Assembly: GCA_947448025.1 (NCBI GenBank)
Contig: CANFLV010000024.1
Location: forward strand, 1 to 53,789
Length of the DNA: 53,789 nucleotides
Direction: 5' to 3'
Source: Oxalobacteraceae bacterium
GTDB lineage: Bacteria; Pseudomonadota; Gammaproteobacteria; Burkholderiales; Burkholderiaceae_D
Shown here: one piece after another, positions 44,063 through 52,191 of the stretch
How the letters are laid out: each line of letters starts with the position of its first letter
How positions within the stretch are numbered: the first letter of the stretch is position 1
The notes under the pieces: model-generated
The model's input: only the letters and a program-made list of their open reading frames with translations
Database searches by the model: none
Told to the model about the DNA's origin: nothing
Translations under genes and position numbers: made by a program

Positions 44063-45325
44063 TCATGCTGCACTGACAAGGTAGGGCACTTCAATCGTCG
44101 CCCGCACACCGCTCGGATGATTCGGTGTAATGATGAGTTGGCTTTGTCCTGAATGCAACAGTTTCAGACGCTCCCGGATGCTTTGCAAGCCGATACCGGT
44201 GCCGTCGCTGGGCAGAGCGCCAAAGCCGAGGCCATCATCGCTGACGCTGACATGCAGCTTGCCATTGACGACTTCGGCCAGGACTTTCAGTGTGCCGCCT
44301 TCTGGTTTGCCTTCGAGGCCGTGCTTGATCGCATTTTCGACCAGCGGCTGCAACATCATCGGCGGAAAGGCGGCGCTGCGCAGGCCGTCGCTGATCTGGA
44401 AGTCGACATGCAGGCGTTCTTCCATGCGCATTTTCAGTAAGGCCAGATAGGCTTGCACCATGTCGGCTTCACGCCCGAGATTGGTGACGGCAGCATTGCC
44501 GCGAATTTGTGGCAAGACGGCGCGCAGGTAGGCGATCAGCTTGCGTTGCATGGCGGAGGCGCGCGGCGGATCGGTTTCAATCAGGTGCTCCACCGAGGCC
44601 AGTGTGTTGAACAGGAAATGCGGCTCGACCTGCGCCTGCATCATGTGCATCTTCGCTTCGCTGACCTGGCGTTGCAGGGCTTCATGTTCGGCGTTGCGCT
44701 GGGCGGCCGCAGCGCTGATTTCGGCGCGCTTTTTGCCACCCATGAGGATCTTTGTGATGAACAAGCCAACGATGAACACCATCACGAAATTCATGAACCA
44801 TTTCGAGGATTCCTTGCGATAGTCTTCCGACTTTTCGGCTGCCGCGTCGTCGACGGCTTCGTCGATCGCGTCGCTGACTTCCTGGCCAATTTCGGGTGGC
44901 AGCTTGATATGGATGTCACCGCTCACGTCGACCGTTGGCGGCAGTGGTGGTACAGGCGCGTCACCTTGAATGGCGGCATTGTCGGCGCCCGCTGCTGGCT
45001 TGGCCGCGTCGGCCGCCACATTCTTGGTGATGGTGATGCCATTATTGTCGATGCGAATATTCGTATCGCGATCGATGATGGTCTTGCTCCTGCCATGGCC
45101 GTGATTGCTTCGCTTGATCTCTACGTACTTCGTTTGCGGCGGGAATAGCGTGTCCTGCAAAATGCCGCCGGCGATCATCATCAGTATCGTGACGATGATG
45201 AATTTCCACCAGGTCAGCTGGGTCACCCAAGTCGCCAGCCGGTCAAACGTCAGCCTGAGCCAGGCGAGCAGAGCACCGAAGGTCGTCTTGATCTGGGAGA
45301 TGATGTGCTCTTGCTCAGGCGTCAT
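44063..45325 (-). CDS. LytS/AlgZ-type sensor histidine kinase
   Basis: A 420-residue kinase of the His_kinase (PF06580-type) family. The first hydrophobic helix is at about 38-57. A long polar region (about 60-165) with a stretch of Lys, Asn, Asp and Pro, likely periplasmic, leads to a second helix at about 178-196. Catalytic motifs are the phosphoacceptor in QAQVEPHFLFNTLASVEHL, then LQPLVENAIKHGL and SDDGLGFGALPSDGTGIGLQSIRERL. Together with the LytTR regulator 31 bp downstream it forms a standard LytS-LytR-type two-component pair. The periplasmic part matches no sensor domain I recognise. Confidence 0.92.
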   Translation of the reverse strand: MTPEQEHIISQIKTTFGALLAWLRLTFDRLATWVTQLTWWKFIIVTILMMIAGGILQDTLFPPQTKYVEIKRSNHGHGRSKTIIDRDTNIRIDNNGITITKNVAADAAKPAAGADNAAIQGDAPVPPLPPTVDVSGDIHIKLPPEIGQEVSDAIDEAVDDAAAEKSEDYRKESSKWFMNFVMVFIVGLFITKILMGGKKRAEISAAAAQRNAEHEALQRQVSEAKMHMMQAQVEPHFLFNTLASVEHLIETDPPRASAMQRKLIAYLRAVLPQIRGNAAVTNLGREADMVQAYLALLKMRMEERLHVDFQISDGLRSAAFPPMMLQPLVENAIKHGLEGKPEGGTLKVLAEVVNGKLHVSVSDDGLGFGALPSDGTGIGLQSIRERLKLLHSGQSQLIITPNHPSGVRATIEVPYLVSAA

Positions 45326-45870
45326 GATGTGTCTTCTTGTAATGGATTTTGTGTCGAGTAAAACCGGATTGGAATGGATGCTCAGACTTTAACCAAGGCA
45401 AGGTGAGCCTGTCTTGCTTTTGCGACAGTCGGCAGAATTTCCGGGTTGGACGTCGCGATGGATGGCGCAGGCTGCGCACGCCTTGCAAATAAAATTGGCC
45501 AGTCCATGTGAGCATTTTCATTGTTTGCCGGCGCAAAACTTTACTTCACACGCCAAGTCTCGACTGGCGCTTGCCCGCCATCTCCAGACATCGTTGTCGG
45601 CCGAGAATATCACAAAGAAAAGTTTGATCCTGGAATAAGGATTCGAACTTAACGCCGCTTCGTGGCTCAAATTGGTCTGGTGATCTGGACATCGTTTGTG
45701 CAATCGCAATCTGGCAGCAGGTAGGTGCGAACTAGACTGAACGCGTCGCGCAGGCCAATTTTTCGATGGGCGACAGGCAGGTTCTGCCAGACGGTCAGTC
45801 AAACCTGTTTCGTCAGCGAAGTGCGCGGGGCGGGACTATTCATGCAGCCAAGTCATTAGTGGGGAGATTT
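45326..45870. other. Long intergenic gap between lytS-like and phaB
   Basis: About 545 bp between divergent genes without a supportable coding region. It must hold promoters for both sides, but I could place no clear -35/-10 pair. The only notable element is the strong GGGGAG ribosome binding site just before phaB. No tRNA-like fold or long inverted repeat was recognised. Confidence 0.4.
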
Positions 45871-46617
45871 ATGGAGAAGCAAAAAGTAGCGGTGGTTACC
45901 GGTGGTATGGGCGGTTTGGGCGAGGCAATTTGCCGTAATTTTCATGAACACGGTTATCGCGTCATCGCCACCTACTCGCCCGGTAACCAGCATGCAGCTA
46001 CGTGGCTGAAGACGCAGCAGGACGCCGGTTTCGACTGCAAGTCGGTGATGATCGATGTCGCTGATTTCAAGTCCTGCGAAGCCGGTGTGGCCAAGATACT
46101 GAGCGAGGTCGGCCGCATTGATGTCCTTGTCAATAATGCCGGCATCACGCGCGACACAACTCTGCGGCGCATGAGCCTCGAAGCCTGGCAGGAAGTCACG
46201 CATACCAATCTCGATAGCGTCTTCAACATGTCGCGCCAGGTTATCGAAGGTATGCTCGAATGCGGCTGGGGACGCATCATCAATATCTCCTCGGTCAATG
46301 GCCAGAAAGGCGCCTTCGGCCAGGCCAACTATGCTGCCGCAAAGGCGGGCGTGCATGGCTTTACCAAGGCCTTGGCGCTCGAAGTGGCGCGCAAAGGCAT
46401 CACGGTCAATACAGTCTCGCCAGGCTATTTGCGCACCAAGATGGTCATGGCCGTGCCGGCCGAGGTCATGGAGAAAAAAATCCTGCCCGAAATTCCGCTG
46501 GGCCGGCTAGGCGAGCCTGCAGAAGTTGCCGCGCTCGTGAGCTTCCTGGCGTCAGAGGAAGCTGCATTTATTACCGGTGCAAATATGTCCATCAATGGCG
46601 GTCAGCATATGTGTTGA
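45871..46617 (+). CDS. phaB: Acetoacetyl-CoA reductase PhaB
   Basis: NADPH-dependent reduction of acetoacetyl-CoA to (R)-3-hydroxybutyryl-CoA, the monomer of polyhydroxybutyrate. The 248-residue SDR has the cofactor motif VTGGMGGLGEAI, NNAGITRD, the catalytic serine in INISSVNGQKG, and Y-x3-K in YAAAKAG. The PhaB signature TTLRRMSLEAW and final SINGGQHM are diagnostic. GGGGAG lies at good spacing before the ATG at 45871. It is 165 bp upstream of a phasin gene. phaA and phaC are not in the window. Confidence 0.95.
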   Translation: MEKQKVAVVTGGMGGLGEAICRNFHEHGYRVIATYSPGNQHAATWLKTQQDAGFDCKSVMIDVADFKSCEAGVAKILSEVGRIDVLVNNAGITRDTTLRRMSLEAWQEVTHTNLDSVFNMSRQVIEGMLECGWGRIINISSVNGQKGAFGQANYAAAKAGVHGFTKALALEVARKGITVNTVSPGYLRTKMVMAVPAEVMEKKILPEIPLGRLGEPAEVAALVSFLASEEAAFITGANMSINGGQHMC

Positions 46618-46782
46618 GCGTGACCGTTCAGCCCGAACTTCAGGCAGGGCAGTTTGAGTTAGCGCAAAGTCAGTGCATAGCCACGTGCGAGACTGAAGAA
46701 ATCATTGTGAGTCAGGACTGCCCTGCGTCCTTGCCGGGCGTTAATTTGTCACCCGCCATTTACACACATTTCAGGAGTAATT

Positions 46783-47532
46783 ATGAGCAATATAATGAAC
46801 CCGATGGCCGATATGTACCATTCTCAGCTCGAAGCATCACGTCGATTTGCCGAAGTCCTGTTTTCCGGTACGGAGCGGATTGACCATGTGGTGCTGGAAG
46901 CAAGCCATCGTGCATTTACCAATAATTTGAATCTCGCGCATGCGGCTGTGTCGATGCGCGACCCGAAAGAACTGGCCAATATGCAGTCGACAATGCTGGC
47001 GCACCGGCCGGATACGGCGATGAATTTTCAAAAGGAGATCATGCGCGTCTTCGCTGAAATCCAGAATGAAATGGGCAAGTCGATGAAGGAGTACGCCGAA
47101 AAATTCGGTGCCAATATTGCGCGTAGTGCGACTGCGCCCTTGAAGTCGGCACAGGACAAGGCGACTGATAATGTCTTTAATCCCATGGCCGGCATGTTCT
47201 CCATGTGGGAGTCTGCCTTCCGTGAAGTGGCGAACATGGCCAATAAAAATATGTCCGCCGCCAGTGCTGGCGTGCATAAAGCGACCGAAGATGTGCTGCA
47301 AACGACAGTACGCGTGACGGAAGCATCGGCCGATGCTGCCGTTGAAGTTGCCGCGGCTGCCATGCACGAGCGAATGAATAGTGAAAAGACCAGCGGCAGC
47401 AATGGCAGTCACGGCGGCGGCAATGGCAATGGCAATGGCGGTTCTGCCAGCGAGCGTCAGTCGGCACGTACGGAAACAGTGGAGTCGCATGAAGAACGGC
47501 GACCACATTCCGCTGCCGGTCGCCGAAAATAA
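46783..47532 (+). CDS. phaP: Phasin family protein
   Basis: A 249-residue granule-associated protein. Residues about 1-195 are a predominantly helical phasin region, with LEASRRFAEVLFSGTERIDHVVLEASHRAF and QNEMGKSMKEYAEKFGANIA typical of the family coating PHA granules. The last 55 residues are low-complexity (Gly/Asn/Ser-rich, then charged) and probably disordered; I have not seen this tail as a fixed family feature. CAGGAG precedes the ATG. Position after phaB supports the assignment. Confidence 0.9.
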   Translation: MSNIMNPMADMYHSQLEASRRFAEVLFSGTERIDHVVLEASHRAFTNNLNLAHAAVSMRDPKELANMQSTMLAHRPDTAMNFQKEIMRVFAEIQNEMGKSMKEYAEKFGANIARSATAPLKSAQDKATDNVFNPMAGMFSMWESAFREVANMANKNMSAASAGVHKATEDVLQTTVRVTEASADAAVEVAAAAMHERMNSEKTSGSNGSHGGGNGNGNGGSASERQSARTETVESHEERRPHSAAGRRK

Positions 47533-47622
47533 AGGACGATCGTGAATTCCAGAGGTGGTCGCCGGGATTACAGTGAGGGTGAACGCCCTCCCTGACATGG
47601 GGGAGGGCTGCCATGGGAAGGT

Positions 47623-48492
47623 TCAGGCGGTTTCGAGTTGGGTCCAGCTACTGGCGATGGACTGGGCGTGTTGACGTGCTTTTTTTGCAGCGACCTGTTT
47701 TGCCCGTGAGCTTGACGGAGGCAGGCGACGCAGGGTCTTCAGGGCGTCTGCATCCTTGATGCCGATGGAACGCTGATCGACCGTAATCAGGCCGATTTCA
47801 TTGAAGGCCGAGAGCGTGCGGCTGACGGTCTCCAGCGTCAAGCCAAGGTAACTGCCGATTTCATGGCGCGTCATGCGCAGGTTGAAGAGCTTGCTCGAAT
47901 AGCCCATTTCCGCGAAGCGTTCCGCCAACGACACGAGGAAGCGCGCGACCCTTGCCTCGGCACTGAGCGCACCGAGCATGCTGACCATCGCTTGTTCGCG
48001 CACGAGCTCGCGGCTCATGACACTGTACATCGCATGTTCAAGCTCAACATGGGTACGCCCCAGTGCAGTAAACTTTTTAAATGGTAGCAGGATCAGGTCG
48101 CAATTCGACAGGGCGACGGCTTCGGAGGCATAGCGTTTCGTATGGATGCCATCGACACCGAAGAGGTCGCCCTTCATCGGAAAACTGAGAACCTGCTCAT
48201 TGCCGAATTCATCGATGAGGACAGTCTTGAGGAAACCGGAATGGACTATGTAAAGCGTATCGAAGGTCTGGCCGATGGTGTGGATGCGCTGGCCGGTCTT
48301 GAATTGGACGTGCTGGAACAGCAGTTCTTCATCTGCCACGGAGGGCGTGGCAGGGATACGCAGGACTTCGCAGAGTTCTTTCAGGTTCGACCATAACTTT
48401 CCCTGTCGTTGCCAGCCCGCTTCGGCAGATGGGGGATGTAAAGCCGAGGTTTGAGATTCGGGCCGAACTTCAGACATTTGCGTGGACAACAT
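47623..48492 (-). CDS. Crp/Fnr-family regulator, FNR-like without Fe-S cysteines
   Basis: A 289-residue regulator with a cyclic-nucleotide-like sensor domain (about 60-165) and a winged-helix DNA-binding domain. The recognition region MTRHEIGSYLGLTLETVSRTLSAF keeps the E-x-x-SR of FNR, which reads TTGAT half sites. The FNR cluster region is degenerate: LWSNLKELCEVL retains one cysteine where FNR has several, and the fourth ligand is not at the usual place. A basic Ala/Lys tail of about 40 residues is added. I prefer the ATG at 48492 because AGGAG lies six bases before it; the ATG at 48498 has no spacing. Its effector is unknown. It lies downstream of the PHA genes on the opposite strand. Confidence 0.88.
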   Translation of the reverse strand: MLSTQMSEVRPESQTSALHPPSAEAGWQRQGKLWSNLKELCEVLRIPATPSVADEELLFQHVQFKTGQRIHTIGQTFDTLYIVHSGFLKTVLIDEFGNEQVLSFPMKGDLFGVDGIHTKRYASEAVALSNCDLILLPFKKFTALGRTHVELEHAMYSVMSRELVREQAMVSMLGALSAEARVARFLVSLAERFAEMGYSSKLFNLRMTRHEIGSYLGLTLETVSRTLSAFNEIGLITVDQRSIGIKDADALKTLRRLPPSSSRAKQVAAKKARQHAQSIASSWTQLETA

Positions 48493-48704
48493 AGTCATCT
48501 CCTATTTCAATCGATCAAAAAACCGGTGCATGTACAGACGGCCGAACCGGGCTTGCTTGGTGACGGGCTGCACGAATCTCAAGGCATCAGTATGTCGATC
48601 ATGACAAATGATTACTATCGGAGAGCGCTGATTTGATGGGTAGGCGGCGGCTTCGCTGTATTAGGAATCCGCCTACATTGCGGCGACTTGGGGCAGGGGA
48701 AAGC

Positions 48705-49349
48705 TCAATTTTGCATCGGCGGCAGGAGGCGGTGGACGACGGCATAGCGCACCATCTCCGCCAGTGAGTTGACCGACATCTTGTGCAGGATACGGGTTTT
48801 ATGGGTGCTGACAGTCTTCACGCTCAGGTGCAGGCCATCGGCAATTTCGGTGATCGACTTACCCGCGACGAGCAGGCTGAAGACTTCGAATTCGCGATTC
48901 GATAATTCCTTGTGCGGCAGGGATACACTGCAGGGCATGGCATCCATCGCCAATTGTTCGGCGACCTCGCTGCTGATGTAAGGGCGTCCGGCCGCGACCT
49001 TACGGATGGCACTCAGTAATTGTGTGCCGGCGCTTTCCTTGGTCAGGTAGCCGCGCGCGCCGGCGCGGATCGCGCGCACGGCATACTGCTCTTCTTCATG
49101 CATGGTCAGGATCAGGATCGGCAGCTTGGGCGCTTCGTCCTTGATCTGGCGGATCAACTCGACGCCACTGCGTCCGGGCATCGACAGATCAAGCATGAGC
49201 AAATCAATGCCGCCTTTGCGTACCTGTGCCAGCGCTTCGAAGCCATCGACAGCTTCGGCGACGACGACGATGTCATCGGCGCCATCGAGGATGCGCTTGA
49301 GACCCTCGCGCATGATCGTGTGGTCATCGGCGATCAGGATGCGGATCAT
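48705..49349 (-). CDS. NarL/LuxR-family response regulator
   Basis: A 214-residue regulator with a receiver domain (acidic residues at 8-9, phosphoacceptor D54 in LMLDLSMPG, LTMHEEEQYAVRA, GYLTKES) and a C-terminal LuxR-type helix-turn-helix (LSNREFEVFSLLVAGKSITEIADGLHLSVKTVSTHKTRIL). It belongs with the HisKA_3 kinase encoded 160 bp upstream on the same strand (49510-50475). It is a soluble transcription factor activated by phosphorylation. Targets are unknown. Confidence 0.94.
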   Translation of the reverse strand: MIRILIADDHTIMREGLKRILDGADDIVVVAEAVDGFEALAQVRKGGIDLLMLDLSMPGRSGVELIRQIKDEAPKLPILILTMHEEEQYAVRAIRAGARGYLTKESAGTQLLSAIRKVAAGRPYISSEVAEQLAMDAMPCSVSLPHKELSNREFEVFSLLVAGKSITEIADGLHLSVKTVSTHKTRILHKMSVNSLAEMVRYAVVHRLLPPMQN

Positions 49350-49509
49350 GTGGGTGAACCATGGTGTTGATCAGCGCTCAGCGGCGGGTGCAATGTGGCG
49401 GCGAGCCTGATTGGTGTGACAGTTGCGCGCAACGCAGAGGCCAGTTTAAAAGTCGATGCTGGCCACGCTCTGACCTGCCGCAAGCCTATGCGCGGTTTTG
49501 CCAAGCCCT

Positions 49510-50475
49510 TCATCGCCGCACTGATCCCTCGCCAGCATCAATGCTGCGGGGGCGTAGCGGTATCAGGATGCGGATTTCAGTGCCAGAACCGGGAATATTG
49601 CAGATGCTGAATTTGCCGCCGAGGGCAGCTGTGCGCTGCTGCATGCCGAGCAGGCCAAAGGAATCGCGTTTGTGCAAACTGTCAGGCGCTAGACCCGTGC
49701 CATTGTCGCGAATCGCCAAGTCAAGGCAGGCATTACCATATTCAATGAACACTTCGACTTCCGTGGCCCGTGCATGCTTGGCGATGTTATTGAGTGCTTC
49801 CTGGATCATGCGGTAGACCGGTGTTTTAAGGTTACAGCGCATCAGCGGTTCAGGGCTCGGCTTTTTCAGATGCACGTAAATATGATGCCGTTTCTGGAAA
49901 TTTTCGGTCAGTATTTCAAGAGCGCAAAACAAACCAAAATCTTCCAGTGCCTTGGGCGGCAAATCGGCGATGATGCGACGCACCGACAGAGCCATGGTGT
50001 CGACGAGCTCGCCCAGATTATTAATCACTTGCAGCGGTTCATCGGCCTGTGCCGGCATGCGCTGGCGCAGGGCGTCGAGCTCGAGTTTCATTGCCGCCAA
50101 TAATTGCCCGAGGTCGTCATGCATGTCGTGCGCCAGGCGTCGCTGTTCTTCTTCGCGCAGGTTGTCGAGTGCGGCGACGATTTTTTGCAGTTCGCGATGT
50201 GCGTGCTCGAGATCTGCTTGTGGCTTGCGGCGTTCGATCATGGCGACCGGCCGGAGCAGATTAGTCAGTGGTGGCGACGCCGTATCAATCCGCTCGCCGC
50301 AAGGCAAAGCCGCCTGTGCTGCCCCGGCTGCAGGCAGCGGTTTGCCGGATGCGGCGAAGCGTTTGCTTTTTTCAGAGCGGCTATCCACGGTGCGGTCGGC
50401 CTCATCAAATTTGCCAAGTAAATCGCATGCGGCATTCTGCTCATTTGCAGGGTTGGAGCCAGGAATATTATCCAT
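49510..50475 (-). CDS. Soluble HisKA_3 sensor histidine kinase
   Basis: A 321-residue kinase with no membrane segment, so the signal is probably cytoplasmic or supplied by a partner. The first 120 residues are polar and match no sensor domain I know. A coiled-coil leads into the HisKA_3 domain with phosphoacceptor histidine in LAHDMHDDLGQLLAAMK. The HATPase_c domain has MIQEALNNIAKHARA, IRDNGTGLAPDSL and SFGLLGMQQRTAALGG, ending in PGSGTEIRILIPL. I start at the ATG at 50475 (MDNIPG); upstream ATGs are in frame. It pairs with the LuxR-type regulator 160 bp downstream. Confidence 0.88.
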   Translation of the reverse strand: MDNIPGSNPANEQNAACDLLGKFDEADRTVDSRSEKSKRFAASGKPLPAAGAAQAALPCGERIDTASPPLTNLLRPVAMIERRKPQADLEHAHRELQKIVAALDNLREEEQRRLAHDMHDDLGQLLAAMKLELDALRQRMPAQADEPLQVINNLGELVDTMALSVRRIIADLPPKALEDFGLFCALEILTENFQKRHHIYVHLKKPSPEPLMRCNLKTPVYRMIQEALNNIAKHARATEVEVFIEYGNACLDLAIRDNGTGLAPDSLHKRDSFGLLGMQQRTAALGGKFSICNIPGSGTEIRILIPLRPRSIDAGEGSVRR

Positions 50476-50683
50476 GTCGGTAGACCCCGAATGAAGAAGA
50501 AGGTTCCCATCTTGCCAAAGGCGGCATGCGGGTATTCTGCGATCCATCATAGGTAAGCCGGGAAGTTTGCACACCTCGTAAAACCCGCAGTTGCTTGGCG
50601 CGTGAGGGATGTCATCATCTTTATTGACGCCAAGCCACCAATGCTAAACTGTCACCTTCCCTATACCCAGACCGAGGTCAGCC

Positions 50684-51133
50684 ATTAACATCCAGCTAGG
50701 CGATATCAGCCACATCATCCAGCTTGCCGTCGCGCCCGTATTCCTGCTGACCGGCGTGGGCACGAATCTGGCCGTATTGACGAACCGACTGTCGCGCATC
50801 ATCGATCGCTCACGCGTGCTCGAAGAACGCTTCGGCGGTGCTAGCGAGGAAGATCAGGGGCGCTATGAAGCGGAGCTGCAGTCACTGTATTTACGCTCGC
50901 ACCTGATCCATCGCGCCATTACGCTCAGTACTTCCAGCGCCTTGATGGTCTGTTTTGTGGTGGCGACGCTGTTTCTCGGGAATGCCATGGACCTGGACTT
51001 GGGTAAGATCATCGCCAGCTTGTTCATCCTGGCCATGCTGGCACTGATCGGCGGTTTCACTTACTTTTTACGTGAAATTTTTATCGCCACGACGATCATG
51101 ACGAAACGCCGGCCACTGCCGGCGCCGCGCTAA
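50684..51133 (+). CDS. DUF2721 membrane protein with apparent ATT start
   Basis: A 149-residue DUF2721 protein; function unknown. The family N-terminus continues upstream of the first GTG (50756): the codons from 50684 read INIQLGDISHIIQLAVAPVF, matching the usual DUF2721 start helix. No ATG, GTG or TTG is in frame between the stop at 50645 and 50756. GAGGT lies 5 bases before ATT at 50684, so ATT is the most likely start. Hydrophobic segments occur near 9-30, 80-100 and 107-128, and RLSRIIDRSRVLEERF is conserved between the first two. The stop lies one base from the stop of the convergent cation transporter gene. Confidence 0.8.
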   Translation: MNIQLGDISHIIQLAVAPVFLLTGVGTNLAVLTNRLSRIIDRSRVLEERFGGASEEDQGRYEAELQSLYLRSHLIHRAITLSTSSALMVCFVVATLFLGNAMDLDLGKIIASLFILAMLALIGGFTYFLREIFIATTIMTKRRPLPAPR

Positions 51134-51134
51134 A

Positions 51135-52166
51135 TCAGACCGTTGCTGCAGGCGCAAGCGTGCAAGGAACCTGCGGATCGCCGAGTTCGATCTGCAGCGT
51201 CGCATGACCGATCTGGAAGCGGCTTTTGAGGAATTCGGTAATCGTGCTGCGAAACGCATCATCGGGATAACCGGCCGGCATGACCAGATGCGCAGTCAAG
51301 GCTGTCTCCGTCGTACTCATGCCCCAGATATGCAAATCATGAACTTCAGTGACGCCATCGAGCGCGGCCAGATAAGCGGCTACCGCCTGGGCATCAATTG
51401 CCTGTGGCACGGCATGCAGCGCGAGGCTGATCGAGTCGCGCAGCAAGCCCCAGGTGCCGAGCACGATGATGATGGCGATCACGAGACTGACCGCCGGATC
51501 CAGCCATAACCAGCCAGTGAACATGATGACCACGCCGGTGAGCACGACGCCAGCCGAAATCAGCGCGTCGCCGACCATATGCAGGAAGGCGCCGCGGATA
51601 TTCAGGTCACCTTTGCGGCCGGCCATGAACATCAGCGCCGTCGCCGTATTGATCACCACGCCGATGGCGGCGATGATGATGACGGTACGACCTTCAACTG
51701 CATCTGGATGACCAAAGCGCTGGATCGCTTCCCAGGCGATGCCGCCGGTGACCAGCAGCAGCAGGACGGCATTGATCAAGGCCGCCAGGATCGAACTGCT
51801 GCGCAAACCATAGGTGAAACGCTGCGACGGTAGCCGTTTGGCGAGGGCGCTCGCATACCAGGCCAGCAGCAGGCCAAGTACATCGCTGAGATTGTGTCCG
51901 GCGTCCGCCAGCAGCGCCATCGAATTGGCCAACACGCCATACACCGCTTCGGCAATGACGAAGCCGCCATTGAGCGCGATGCCGACCGCAAAGGCGCGGC
52001 CGAAATCCTTGGGCGCATGGACATGGCCATGACCATGACCATGACCATGACCATGACTATGATGATGCGCGTCATGGTGATGATGACCGTGATGCTCGTC
52101 ATGTGCATCATGTGCAGCGTGATCATGACCAGTGTGCGAGCCGTGCGGTGTGTGTTGATGCGCCAT
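51135..52166 (-). CDS. Cation diffusion facilitator, CzcD/ZitB-like
   Basis: A 343-residue proton-coupled metal exporter, most likely for Zn2+ and related divalent cations. The N-terminal 50 residues are extremely His-rich (HH and HG repeats) and probably bind metal in the cytoplasm. Six transmembrane helices follow (about 55-250). The metal-site motifs are HNLSD in helix 2 and HMVGDALIS in helix 5, the paired H-x3-D pattern of Zn-CDFs. A C-terminal cytoplasmic domain contains VHDLHIWGMS. The His-rich part is encoded by hexanucleotide-like repeats (52019-52065) that could change in number. Confidence 0.94.
   Translation of the reverse strand: MAHQHTPHGSHTGHDHAAHDAHDEHHGHHHHDAHHHSHGHGHGHGHGHVHAPKDFGRAFAVGIALNGGFVIAEAVYGVLANSMALLADAGHNLSDVLGLLLAWYASALAKRLPSQRFTYGLRSSSILAALINAVLLLLVTGGIAWEAIQRFGHPDAVEGRTVIIIAAIGVVINTATALMFMAGRKGDLNIRGAFLHMVGDALISAGVVLTGVVIMFTGWLWLDPAVSLVIAIIIVLGTWGLLRDSISLALHAVPQAIDAQAVAAYLAALDGVTEVHDLHIWGMSTTETALTAHLVMPAGYPDDAFRSTITEFLKSRFQIGHATLQIELGDPQVPCTLAPAATV
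52019..52065. repeat. Imperfect hexanucleotide repeat tract
   Basis: Seven to eight near-identical CATGAC units, including CATGGC and CATGAC variants, in the coding frame for alternating His and Gly residues of the CDF transporter. Length changes of one unit would add or remove a His-Gly pair without a frameshift. Confidence 0.8.
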
Positions 52167-52191
52167 CGATAAAAATCCCGGTCGATTAAAT

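Noticed and set aside
52019-52065. A CRISPR-like or regulatory repeat array
   Set aside because: The units are six bases, contiguous, without spacers, and encode a His-Gly tract in frame.
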